From Aquisphaera giovannonii (lineage in GTDB: Bacteria > Planctomycetota > Planctomycetia > Isosphaerales > Isosphaeraceae), in assembly GCF_008087625.1 (NCBI RefSeq), contig NZ_CP042997.1, forward strand, positions 8,246,001-8,310,000: a stretch of 64,000 nucleotides of DNA, written 5' to 3'. Below, one piece after another: positions 54,589 to 62,551 of this stretch. Below the pieces are notes generated by a model, which saw only the letters and a program-made list of their open reading frames with translations, ran no database searches and was not told the DNA's origin. The first letter of the stretch is position 1. Each line of letters begins with the position of its first letter. The position numbers and the translations under genes are program-made.

Positions 54589-55281
54589 TCAGCGGCCTCG
54601 CGCCTGCTCGAGGCCCTGCTCGGCCCGCTTCGCGGCGTCCTTGACGTACTCGGGGACCTCGGCCGAGGCGAGCTTCTCGTAGATGGCGCGGGCCTCCCTG
54701 CGCTGGCCCTGGGTGCGGAGGGCGTCGGCCGCGCGGAAGAGCCCCTCGCAGGCGTTGACGCGGCAGGCCGCGGGCATGGTGCCGAGGGCCTTCTCCAGGG
54801 CCTCGGCGGCGTCCCGGTTGCCGATCCTGCCGAGCGCCCGGGCGGCCGCGGCGGCGACCTCGGCGTCGGGGTCGCCGAGCTTCTGCACGAGCGCCGGGAC
54901 CGCCTTCGGGTCGCGGCGGACGCCGACGCTGCCGATCACGCCGACCAGCAGATTGCCCTTCAGCTTGCCCATGGCGTCGCGGAGCGCGACGTCCACGGCC
55001 GGGTCGGGGATCGGCTCCAGGCCGTAGCGGGCCATGTGGCCGAGCTCCTCGCTGGACAGCAGGGCCGCCAGCGGCGGGACGGCCTCGGCCGTGCCGACGG
55101 CGGCCAGCTCCCGGCAGGCGTCGGCCTTGGCCTTCCGCGAGGCGTCCGCCTTGTTGAGGGTGGCGATCAGCTTCGCCTCCTTCTCCCTGGCGTTGGGCGC
55201 CGCCTTCTGGGCGGGCGCGGCGGGCGGCAGGATGGCCAGCGCGACGGCGAGGCCCGCGGACGTGACGATCGTTCGGAACAT
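54589..55281 (-). CDS. Exported HEAT-repeat protein
   Basis: The 230-residue protein has a signal peptide (FRTIVTSAGLAVALAILPPA) and HEAT/armadillo-like helical repeats (VPPLAALLSSEELGHMARYG; AVPALVQKLGDPDAEVAAAA; ALGRIGNRDAAEALEKALG) then a TPR-like tail (GQRREARAIYEKLASAEVP). Such repeats mediate protein contacts. It lies 34 bp after the Gfo/Idh/MocA gene, so the two are likely cotranscribed, and may act with that enzyme. No catalytic motif is present. A terminator follows. Confidence 0.85.
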   Translation of the reverse strand: MFRTIVTSAGLAVALAILPPAAPAQKAAPNAREKEAKLIATLNKADASRKAKADACRELAAVGTAEAVPPLAALLSSEELGHMARYGLEPIPDPAVDVALRDAMGKLKGNLLVGVIGSVGVRRDPKAVPALVQKLGDPDAEVAAAAARALGRIGNRDAAEALEKALGTMPAACRVNACEGLFRAADALRTQGQRREARAIYEKLASAEVPEYVKDAAKRAEQGLEQARGR

Positions 55282-55315
55282 GGGCGTGCTCCCTTCCTGA
55301 TGGTCTCGTGGGGCC

Positions 55316-56647
55316 TCAGATGATCCAGGGTTCCCGCTGGGCGCGGCTCCGCAGCCGGTTGGCCTCGGCGTCGTTGAGGAACTCTTCCTTGACGGGGTCG
55401 TACACCATGTCCCGCTTCAGCCACATGCAGATGTTGGCCGCGTGGACGGTGCTCATCGTCCGGTGCATCACCTCGGCGTTGGCCACCGTCGGCCTGCGGC
55501 TCTTGACGCAGTCGAGGAAGTTCCGGACGTGGTTCATGGGCCGGCCGGTGCGCTCGGAGTAGTCGGCGACCAGCTTGTCGGCCTCGGCGAGGAGGGACGG
55601 GGAGGAAACCTCGGGCTTCTCGTAGTTGTCGGCGATCGTCACCCAGCCCTCGGTCCCCTCGAACTTCATGCCGCAGGAGCCGTGCCAGCCGTCCTTCTGG
55701 AGGATCATCTTCACCCCGCTGGCGAACTTCACGACCATGCCGTCGCCCGTGGGGTTGTTGACGTAGCCGTATTCGACGGCCGACGTGTTGAGGGCGTCGA
55801 TGCCGGCCTGGCCCTGGGCGAACGTGTGGGCGCCCCACTCGCCGATGCAGCTCGTGTGGAAGTCGTAGTGGCCGCGCCAGCCGCCCTTGATGTAGGCCGT
55901 GTTGAAGGGCCGCCAGGGGCACGGGCCGAGCCACTCGTCCCAGTCCACCTCGTCCTTCGGCGGCTCGGGCTCGGCGGGCAGCCAGGAGTGGCTCATCTCG
56001 GCGGCGTCCCACGGGGCGATGTGGGCCCGGACGGTGTGCACGTGCCCGAGCCTGCCGGTGCGGGCCATCTCGATGGCCGCCACGAAGTTCGGCTCGCTGA
56101 GGCGCTGGGTGCCGGTCTGGTAGATCCGGCCGTAGCGGCGGGCCGCCTGCACGACGGCGCGCCCCTCGGCGATCGTCATGCACGAGGGCTTCTCGGAGTA
56201 GACGTCCTTGCCCGCCCGCATGGCCATGATGGCGGCCGAGGCGTGCCAGCGGTCCCCCGTGGCGATCAGGACGGCGTCGACGTCCGGCCGGGTCGCCAGG
56301 AACTCGCGGATGTCCCGGTATGGCTTGCAGTCGGAGTTGCCGTTCTTCTGGTCGATGATCCGCTTCACGGCCTCGCGGCGCTCCTTGCGGGCGTCGCAGA
56401 TGGCCACGAACTGGACGTCCTTCTCGGGGAGCATCCACCGGAGGTCGTGCTCGCCGCGGGCGCCGATGCCGATGCCCGCCATCGTGATCCGCTCGCTGGG
56501 CGCGGCCGCGCCGCGGCCCAGGGCGGTGGCCGGGATGATCGCGGGCATCAGGGCGGCCGCGCCGGCGGCGGCGGTCGTCCCCAGGCACTGCCGGCGCGTC
56601 AGGCCGGTATCCTCGATTGTCCCCCTCGCGGGCCTCGAATCGCTCAT
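55316..56647 (-). CDS. Tat-exported Gfo/Idh/MocA family oxidoreductase
   Basis: The 443-residue protein has a Tat signal (LTRRQCLGTTAAAGAAALM), a Rossmann fold (ITMAGIGIGARGEHDLRWML), the motif VYSEKPSCMTIAEGR (a canonical EKP) and the C-terminal domain (YDFHTSCIGEWGAHTFAQGQ; GCGMK-type segment SCGMKFEGTEGW). Redox chemistry on a sugar or inositol derivative outside the cytoplasm is expected. The ATG at 56647 has GGGAGG about 9 bases upstream. The neighbouring HEAT-repeat gene follows. Confidence 0.9.
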   Translation of the reverse strand: MSDSRPARGTIEDTGLTRRQCLGTTAAAGAAALMPAIIPATALGRGAAAPSERITMAGIGIGARGEHDLRWMLPEKDVQFVAICDARKERREAVKRIIDQKNGNSDCKPYRDIREFLATRPDVDAVLIATGDRWHASAAIMAMRAGKDVYSEKPSCMTIAEGRAVVQAARRYGRIYQTGTQRLSEPNFVAAIEMARTGRLGHVHTVRAHIAPWDAAEMSHSWLPAEPEPPKDEVDWDEWLGPCPWRPFNTAYIKGGWRGHYDFHTSCIGEWGAHTFAQGQAGIDALNTSAVEYGYVNNPTGDGMVVKFASGVKMILQKDGWHGSCGMKFEGTEGWVTIADNYEKPEVSSPSLLAEADKLVADYSERTGRPMNHVRNFLDCVKSRRPTVANAEVMHRTMSTVHAANICMWLKRDMVYDPVKEEFLNDAEANRLRSRAQREPWII

Positions 56648-57345
56648 CTCGGCGCCTCCCTCGTGACAGGACCGTCTCCGCACCGCGGCCCTCTCGCCGG
56701 CCGATCGACCACGCGGTCGATCGCGGCGGGGCCTCGAGCCCGCAAGGTTCCGGTGCCGTCCGATGCGAGACGCTCGTGGCCCAGGGTTGGGCGCGACCGC
56801 AGGCGTCGCGTCGCCCGTCATCGCCAATGCAGGAAGGTAGGATCTCATCGGGGGCCACCAGGCTCACGGCGGAGCCTCATGGGACTAGGTGGTATCTTCG
56901 CTCCGTGCAAGCCCCGGCACAAGGACCTACCGCGACCATCCCGGGGGATCGCCCGGAGCCACCCATCAGTCCCGGTCGCGCGGCGGCCGTGCCAACGTCC
57001 GGCTCGGCCTCCTCGCGCCCCGATGCCGCCGCCCGGCGGCGATCGCAGCCAGGCCTTCCGAGACCGGCCAGGACGCCATGATGGTCACCCTGCCCGCATG
57101 AGCTCGAGAGGCAGACCGGTCCGTCGTATCGACCCCAAGCATGGGCGGCACATGCGGACCATGAACATTAAAGATTTTCGGCTTAATTTCATTTCACATA
57201 TCGGAGACCGATGCGCAGCGGGGATCGCCGGCCCGCGCTTTGCGGCTGCTGAGGGCCGACGCTCGGGTCAGCCCGGTGCCCGAACGCTTCGGACGACGGG
57301 GCGCCCGAGGGGACGAGAACCAACACCTTGCGAGAGGAGATGCCG
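56648..57345. other. Gene-free divergent region (Gfo/Idh/MocA / DUF4142 genes)
   Basis: About 700 bp with no recognisable gene. An AT-rich patch (57164-57202, including ATTAAAGATTTTCGG) lies about 150 bp upstream of the DUF4142 gene and is a plausible promoter zone, but no -35/-10 pair with good spacing was found. Confidence 0.45.
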
Positions 57346-57924
57346 ATGATCCGCAAACTGAGCCTGGTCGCGCTGGCGGCCGTGCTGGTCGCTCCAACGG
57401 CCCGGGCCCAAACACAGGTCCAGGCCACGGGGGCGACCGGTGCCGTGAATGACGTGCTGTTCGCCGAGGTCGCCGCGATCGGCGGCCTGGCCGAGCTCAC
57501 GATCAGCGAGCTGGGTCAGACCAAGGCCACCGATCCCGAACTGAAGAAGTTCAGCTCCCGGATGATCGCGGACCACACCCGGTTGAATCAGCAGCTGATG
57601 ACGCTGGCCGGCCAGAAGGGCATCGCGCTGCCCAAGACCCTGGACACGCGCTCCACGTTCTGCTCCCAGAGCCTCGCCGGGCTCTCCGGCGAGAAGTTCG
57701 ACATGTGCTACGCCAAGGCCCAGGTCCAGGTGCACATGGAGTCCGTCGCCGCCTTCGAGGCCGAGGCCGAGCGCGGTCAGGATCCCGACGTGAAGGCCCT
57801 CGCCGCCAAGGCGCTCCCGGTCATCAAGGAGCACCTCCAGATGATCAAGCCGATCGCCATGAGGTATGAGAAGGACCAGAATGCCGCGGGCGCGCATGGG
57901 AACCAGGACACGCCCCGGCCCTGA
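57346..57924 (+). CDS. Exported DUF4142 (ferritin-like helical) protein
   Basis: The 192-residue protein has a signal peptide (MIRKLSLVALAAVLVAPTARA) and a helical domain of the DUF4142 type (NDVLFAEVAAIGGLAELTIS, FSSRMIADHTRLNQQLMTLA, LPVIKEHLQMIKPI). The family is periplasmic, often linked to stress; its activity is unknown. Two cysteines (FCSQ, DMCYA) could form a disulfide. The ATG at 57346 has GAGAGGA about 7 bases upstream; one at 57340 is too close to it. Confidence 0.85.
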   Translation: MIRKLSLVALAAVLVAPTARAQTQVQATGATGAVNDVLFAEVAAIGGLAELTISELGQTKATDPELKKFSSRMIADHTRLNQQLMTLAGQKGIALPKTLDTRSTFCSQSLAGLSGEKFDMCYAKAQVQVHMESVAAFEAEAERGQDPDVKALAAKALPVIKEHLQMIKPIAMRYEKDQNAAGAHGNQDTPRP

Positions 57925-57942
57925 TCGCATCGACGCCCCGAT

Positions 57943-57992
57943 CTCGCCCCCGGACGCCCCGGCCGCTCATGCCGGCGTGGTGCGGGGGCGAG
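57943..57992. terminator. Hairpin between convergent DUF4142 and PHP-like genes
   Basis: CTCGCCCCCG (57943-57952) and CGGGGGCGAG (57983-57992) form perfect 10-bp arms around an inner CCGGC/GCCGG stem. It begins 18 bp after the DUF4142 stop and ends 27 bp before the opposing stop at 58020. Confidence 0.5.
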
Positions 57993-58019
57993 GCCACTTC
58001 GGGGCTTCGCTTCCTTCCC

Positions 58020-58901
58020 TCACTTCCCCCGCCGGACCACGGCCTTCTGATCCTGCGTGCCCGGGATGAACATATCAGGCGCCTTCAGCCCGAGCGCACG
58101 CGCCATCTCGACGCAGTAATCGAGCTTGCCCATGTTCGGGTACCGGCCGTTCGAGCCGAAGCTGAACTTCGCGCCGGCCGCCTTCGCCTTCCTCAGGAAT
58201 GCGAGCTTCGGCAACCTGTAGCTGGCGCTGATCTCGATCGCAACCCCACGCTTCAGGGCGGCGTCCACCACCTTGCGGATCCTCGGCTCGGTCCAGAGCC
58301 TGGCATACGACGGCAAGAGGGCGTCGGGCAGCCAGGAGGCGTTGGCGAGGATGTCGAACGGCTCCGTCTCGATGATCTGGACGTGCCAGTCCACGAAGCG
58401 GTCCATGAACCGATCGTGGTCTCGCAGGCCGACCTCGTCCTCATCGACCTTCTCCCATAGCTTCACCCTGCGCCCGCCCTTGCCGGGGAACGTCATCGCG
58501 TCGGTGAGGACGTAGTCGACCCGCGAGAGGACCTCGGGCGAGAAGCAACCTGCCCAGTCCGTCCACTCGGCCTGAAGGCCGCGGTACACCCCCTTCCCTT
58601 CCAGCTTCTCGAGGTAGGCGAGCAGCTCGTCGTCATTGCTCAGGACGGTGGGATACTTGTTCTCCTTGGTCCCGGCGTGCTCGACGATGCCGAACTTCAC
58701 CCTCCGCTCCGCGCCGAGGGGGAGCACCTGCTCCAGGCTGCTGTTGTCCAGGTGCGCGTGCAGGTCGACGAGCGGGAAATCCAGGATCGGCCGCTCCTCG
58801 GACGCGGACGCCTGGCGGCCGGCCAGCGAGGCGACGCCGGCCAGGGCTGCGGAACGGGCCAGGAATTCGCGGCGGGACGGATTGCCGGTGACCGGGCGCA
58901 T
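58020..58901 (-). CDS. Tat-exported PHP-domain-like metal-dependent hydrolase
   Basis: The 293-residue protein has a Tat signal (SRREFLARSAALAGVASLAG) and a metal-site start typical of PHP-domain proteins: FPLVDLHAHLDNSSL (about 43-57), FGIVEHAGTKENKYP, then a late motif GVAIEISASYRLP and KFSFGSNGRYP. Family members hydrolyse phosphate esters or related bonds with two or three metals. Export is unusual for this group. The substrate is unknown. Alternative reading: a degenerate amidohydrolase. Confidence 0.75.
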   Translation of the reverse strand: MRPVTGNPSRREFLARSAALAGVASLAGRQASASEERPILDFPLVDLHAHLDNSSLEQVLPLGAERRVKFGIVEHAGTKENKYPTVLSNDDELLAYLEKLEGKGVYRGLQAEWTDWAGCFSPEVLSRVDYVLTDAMTFPGKGGRRVKLWEKVDEDEVGLRDHDRFMDRFVDWHVQIIETEPFDILANASWLPDALLPSYARLWTEPRIRKVVDAALKRGVAIEISASYRLPKLAFLRKAKAAGAKFSFGSNGRYPNMGKLDYCVEMARALGLKAPDMFIPGTQDQKAVVRRGK

Positions 58902-59168
58902 CGGGTCGCTCCTCTCGATTGGCGTGCCCGGCCCGCGGCGGCGACACCGGGGACAGCAGCGTCCGAGGAGGGCGATGGCGGGCCGCGCCGGGCGTGATCA
59001 CCAGCATAACGCGCCCCATCCTCGGGCCCGAGGCCCGGCCACCATCGGCCGGGCGGGCCGAGGACCAGCCGCGCCTCGCCTCGCGAAGCTCGCAACCCGT
59101 CGGGCCCGGGAGGCCACTGGCCTCGTGTTGGTGACGTTCTGGAGCACGGGCCTGGCGGCCTGGGCGAT

Positions 59169-61091
59169 TTACCTCCACTTCCTGCGCATCAGGTGGACGA
59201 CCTGCCTCGGCGTGGTCACGCGGAGCGTGCGGCTGGCCGGCGACAGCCCGTACGGGTTAACCGCGCGGATCCGATAGGTGTAGGCCCTGTTCGCCGCAAC
59301 GGTCGCGTCCGCGAAGTCCGTGGTCGGCGCCGAGACCTGGCCGACGACCGTCCACCTCTTGCCGTTCGTCGAGCGCTCCACCTGATAGCCCGACACGGGC
59401 GAGGTGCTCGGCGTCCAGGTCAGGACGACCCGCTGGGCCTGCCTCGAAACCACCGACACGTTCCCCACCGCCGCCGGCGGGGCCGGTATGAACGGGATGG
59501 CGGCGGCCGCGGTGGTCGCCTGCACGGTCGGCGATGCGGGCGTGCCGCCGTCGGGATAGGCGGTGCGCACCCGGTAGAAGTACGTCGTGCTCGGGAGCAC
59601 ATTCGCATCCAGGAACGTGGTCAACCCGGGCCCGACCGCCGCGAGGACGCCCCAGCTCACGCCGTCGGTGGAACGATCGACGAGGAAGCCCGCCCCGTCG
59701 GGCACGTCCGACCAGGAGATCCCGACCCGGCTCGCGTCGACGGTCGTCACGGCCAGCCTCGACGGGCCGACCCGGACCGGCGCGACCGTGGCGCTCCCGC
59801 CGAGGCTCCCGCCGAGGCTGCCGCCGCCGTCGGTGGTCGAGGGGGCGACGATTGTCCCGCTGATGCTGTACGTCCCGACGTTCCCGTACTGCCCTCCCCC
59901 GCTCACCACCAGTCGGTAGCTCCCCGCCGCGAGGTTCACGTCCAGCGTCGCGGAGAAGTCGGTCGTCGAGACCGTCGCCGTCGCGACGGTCGTCGTGCCG
60001 GACGCGTCCGTCAGCGTGACCACGGGGGAGAGGTTGTTCACGTCCGCCGGGACGCTGACCTTGATCGTCGTCTGCCCCGCGCCGACGTCGAGGCGGTAGA
60101 AGTCCTGCTGCTGGCCGAGGACGATGAGGCCGGAGGCGCCCACCGACGTGCCGCCCTGGATGGCCAGGGGGAGCGGAGACGCGGCGCTGCTCGAGGCCAC
60201 CTGGCGGAAGGAGAAGCCGTTGTTCGCGCTCGAGATGATCGACTCGTCATTCTGGATGGTGGTGGACGACACGTCGGACGGGCCGGACCACCAGATGCTC
60301 CGCCGGGCCAGGTAGCTGTTCCCCATCAGGGGGGCGACGCCCGTGCCGGGCCCCGAGTAGTATTCGGCCACGAGGGCCGAGCCCGAGTACTTGCTCTGGT
60401 GCTCCAGCCCGAAGCCGTGCCCGGCCTCGTGGGAGGCGGCATCCCCGGTGTACTTCGGGTCGCCGTTGGCCAGGCGGCCGGGGAAGACGAACGAGATGTT
60501 GGGCAGCGACTGGGCCGTGAAGCTGTTCACGTAGCAGAGGCCGCCGACCGTCTGATGGGTCCAGGAGCCGTCCCCGCCGATGTCCACCTTCTGGGTCGCG
60601 CCGTGGCCCATGTTCGCGGGGGCGACGGTGGTGACGTTGACGTTGAACGGCGCGTAGTCCTCGGCCACGTAGCTCCAGATCTGCCGGATCGAGGCGAGCT
60701 CGGAGTCGCTGAACGTCGTGGGGTCCCCATCCTGGTCGTAGGCCGGCGTGGAGATGGAGCTGTACTGGCCGTAGCTCGCGGTGAAGTCGCCGGAGAAGTT
60801 GAGGTAGATGGTGGCCTTCGCGCCGGGGAGGCTGTTGAGCGCCGGCACGGCGCTCAGACTGTTCTTGGTGGTCGTCGCCGTCGCCGCGACGACGTAGCCC
60901 TGGTACTCGTCGGAGGCCCGCGGATAGAGCGGCGCCGTCTGGGCCGGGATGGCCGGCAGCTCGTCGAGCAGGAGCGACGGGTCGTCGACGACCCCCGCGC
61001 TGAGGAGGCACCTCGCCTCGAGGTCCAGGAGCGAGGGCCGGCGACGCCGCTCAACGCGGCGACTCTTCAGGCGAGGTAGAAGGAGCGACAC
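59169..61091 (-). CDS. Secreted metzincin-like metalloprotease with fibronectin type III domains
   Basis: The 640-residue protein starts Arg-rich and has SLLDLEARCLLSAG (about 20-33), the shared planctomycete motif. The catalytic domain carries HEAGHGFGLEH (221-231). A PPC-like beta domain follows, then two fibronectin type III modules (about 435-530 and 545-640: SWSDVPDGAGFLVDRSTDG; LTWTPSTSPVSGYQVERSTN). The GTG at 61091 has GGAGAG about 9 bases upstream and leaves the motif near the N terminus; the frame is open further upstream but is low complexity. It should cleave surface or environmental proteins. Activity is not proven. Confidence 0.82.
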   Translation of the reverse strand: MSLLLPRLKSRRVERRRRPSLLDLEARCLLSAGVVDDPSLLLDELPAIPAQTAPLYPRASDEYQGYVVAATATTTKNSLSAVPALNSLPGAKATIYLNFSGDFTASYGQYSSISTPAYDQDGDPTTFSDSELASIRQIWSYVAEDYAPFNVNVTTVAPANMGHGATQKVDIGGDGSWTHQTVGGLCYVNSFTAQSLPNISFVFPGRLANGDPKYTGDAASHEAGHGFGLEHQSKYSGSALVAEYYSGPGTGVAPLMGNSYLARRSIWWSGPSDVSSTTIQNDESIISSANNGFSFRQVASSSAASPLPLAIQGGTSVGASGLIVLGQQQDFYRLDVGAGQTTIKVSVPADVNNLSPVVTLTDASGTTTVATATVSTTDFSATLDVNLAAGSYRLVVSGGGQYGNVGTYSISGTIVAPSTTDGGGSLGGSLGGSATVAPVRVGPSRLAVTTVDASRVGISWSDVPDGAGFLVDRSTDGVSWGVLAAVGPGLTTFLDANVLPSTTYFYRVRTAYPDGGTPASPTVQATTAAAAIPFIPAPPAAVGNVSVVSRQAQRVVLTWTPSTSPVSGYQVERSTNGKRWTVVGQVSAPTTDFADATVAANRAYTYRIRAVNPYGLSPASRTLRVTTPRQVVHLMRRKWR

Positions 61092-61495
61092 GAGTGGCTC
61101 TCTCCGCGCGGGGTCGCGAGTCGGGGTGTCTCTGTCCGCGTCCGGGGGCGGGGGCCTCGGCCGCCTCCGCTGGCGGCGGGCCGGGTGGGAGGACCCCGGG
61201 GTCCCGGCGGAGGTCGACGGCCGGCGCACCGCGATCGCCCGGCTCGCCCCAAGGCGCCGGCGACGTGTCCGCGTGCGCACCGCCCCGGACGGCGCGGGGC
61301 GGCCTCGCTTCGCGACGATGCTGCTCCGGGCGGGCCCGACTCCCTTGCCAGGCCCCGGGCATCGGCCGTGGTGACAGGCGCCCCCCGGTGACGGCCGCTC
61401 CGATCCGGCCCGCGTGGGCCGGCCGGGAAGGTTCTCCCGTTAGAACCCTAGGTCACGATCTCGATGTGGAGGGGACGCGACAAAATCCCCTGCGG
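61092..61495. other. Gene-free stretch between NAD kinase and metalloprotease
   Basis: About 400 bp. Reading the minus strand, a small AGGGGA/TCCCCT hairpin with a T run in its loop (61470-61491) follows the NAD kinase stop, a weak terminator candidate. The rest should contain the protease promoter. Nothing else was recognised. Confidence 0.4.
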
Positions 61496-62404
61496 TCATT
61501 GCCTGGGGCCGCGATCCCCCGCGGGGAAGGCGCCCCAGCCGAGCTTGTCCCGGAGGGTGCGGTAGTAGCTGTAGCCGGGCAGGCGGATCATCGGGAACGG
61601 CGTGGCGCCCCGGCGGACCGTCACCCGGTCGCCCGGGTGCAAGGGGACCTGGACCTGGCCGTCGATCACGAGGACGGTCGGCTGGTGCTCACCGCGTGGC
61701 ACCATGTCGTAGGTCTTGTGGGCGCTGTCCACCAGCGGACGTTGCGTCAGTGTGTGGGCGCAGAGAGGGGTGACTACGAACATGTGAGCATTTGGAGGCA
61801 GGATGGGCCCGCCGGCGGAGAGGCTGTGCGCGGTGGAGCCGACCGGCGTGGCGATGATCAGGCCGTCGCCGCGGTAGGTCATGACGCTCTCGCCGTCGAT
61901 CGACAGCCCGATCTCGACGAGGTGGAAGAACGGCGCGGCGCGGATCACGGCCTCGTTGAGCCCCCGGTAGACCTGGGCCGGCGCGTCCTTCCTCGTGACC
62001 GTGCACGAGAGGGTCATCAGGTTCTCGACCGTGAACCGCCGGTCGGCGAGGTCGGGCAGGCGCTCGCAGAAGGCCGAGGGCGTCAGGTCGGCCAGGAACC
62101 CGAGCCGGCCCGCGTTGACGCCCAGCACCGGGGTGGGCCGGTCGTTCATCCTCCGGGCGGTGTGCAGGACCGTGCCGTCGCCCCCGATGACGAGGGCGAC
62201 GTCCGCGGGGAGTTCGGACAGGTCGGAGTCGGCGGAGAGGTCGATCCCCGCGAGCTCCACGCCCGGCGCGCAGCCGAGGGATCCGGCGAGGCGCAGGGCG
62301 TCGTCGTGCACCTCCGTGCGGTTGCCGTTGCCCAGGATCATCACGCGCAGGGGCGAGAGGGAGTCGGGATGCGGGGAGGGAGACGGCTGGGATGCTGAAT
62401 CCAT
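61496..62404 (-). CDS. nadK: NAD kinase
   Basis: The 302-residue protein contains the ATP-NAD kinase signature VIGGDGTVLHTARRM (about 92-106), the NAD-binding NEAVI region (YRGLNEAVIR), and TYRGDGLIIATPVGSTAHSL. It phosphorylates NAD to NADP in the cytoplasm using ATP or polyphosphate. The ATG at 62404 was preferred to a longer reading reaching 62518, which has no conserved residues. It lies 147 bp downstream of dxs on the same strand and may be cotranscribed. Confidence 0.93.
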   Translation of the reverse strand: MDSASQPSPSPHPDSLSPLRVMILGNGNRTEVHDDALRLAGSLGCAPGVELAGIDLSADSDLSELPADVALVIGGDGTVLHTARRMNDRPTPVLGVNAGRLGFLADLTPSAFCERLPDLADRRFTVENLMTLSCTVTRKDAPAQVYRGLNEAVIRAAPFFHLVEIGLSIDGESVMTYRGDGLIIATPVGSTAHSLSAGGPILPPNAHMFVVTPLCAHTLTQRPLVDSAHKTYDMVPRGEHQPTVLVIDGQVQVPLHPGDRVTVRRGATPFPMIRLPGYSYYRTLRDKLGWGAFPAGDRGPRQ

Positions 62405-62551
62405 GAGGTCGATGGCCCCGGGCCGCGGCGCGATGGCGGCGGCGGCCCGGCGCGCGTCGCATCGCGTCGGGGCCCGCCGCCGCGATACCATCACACACGA
62501 AAGCGGCGGCCCTGGCAACCGGGAACGGCGCCGGGGACGCCGCCCGTCGCC

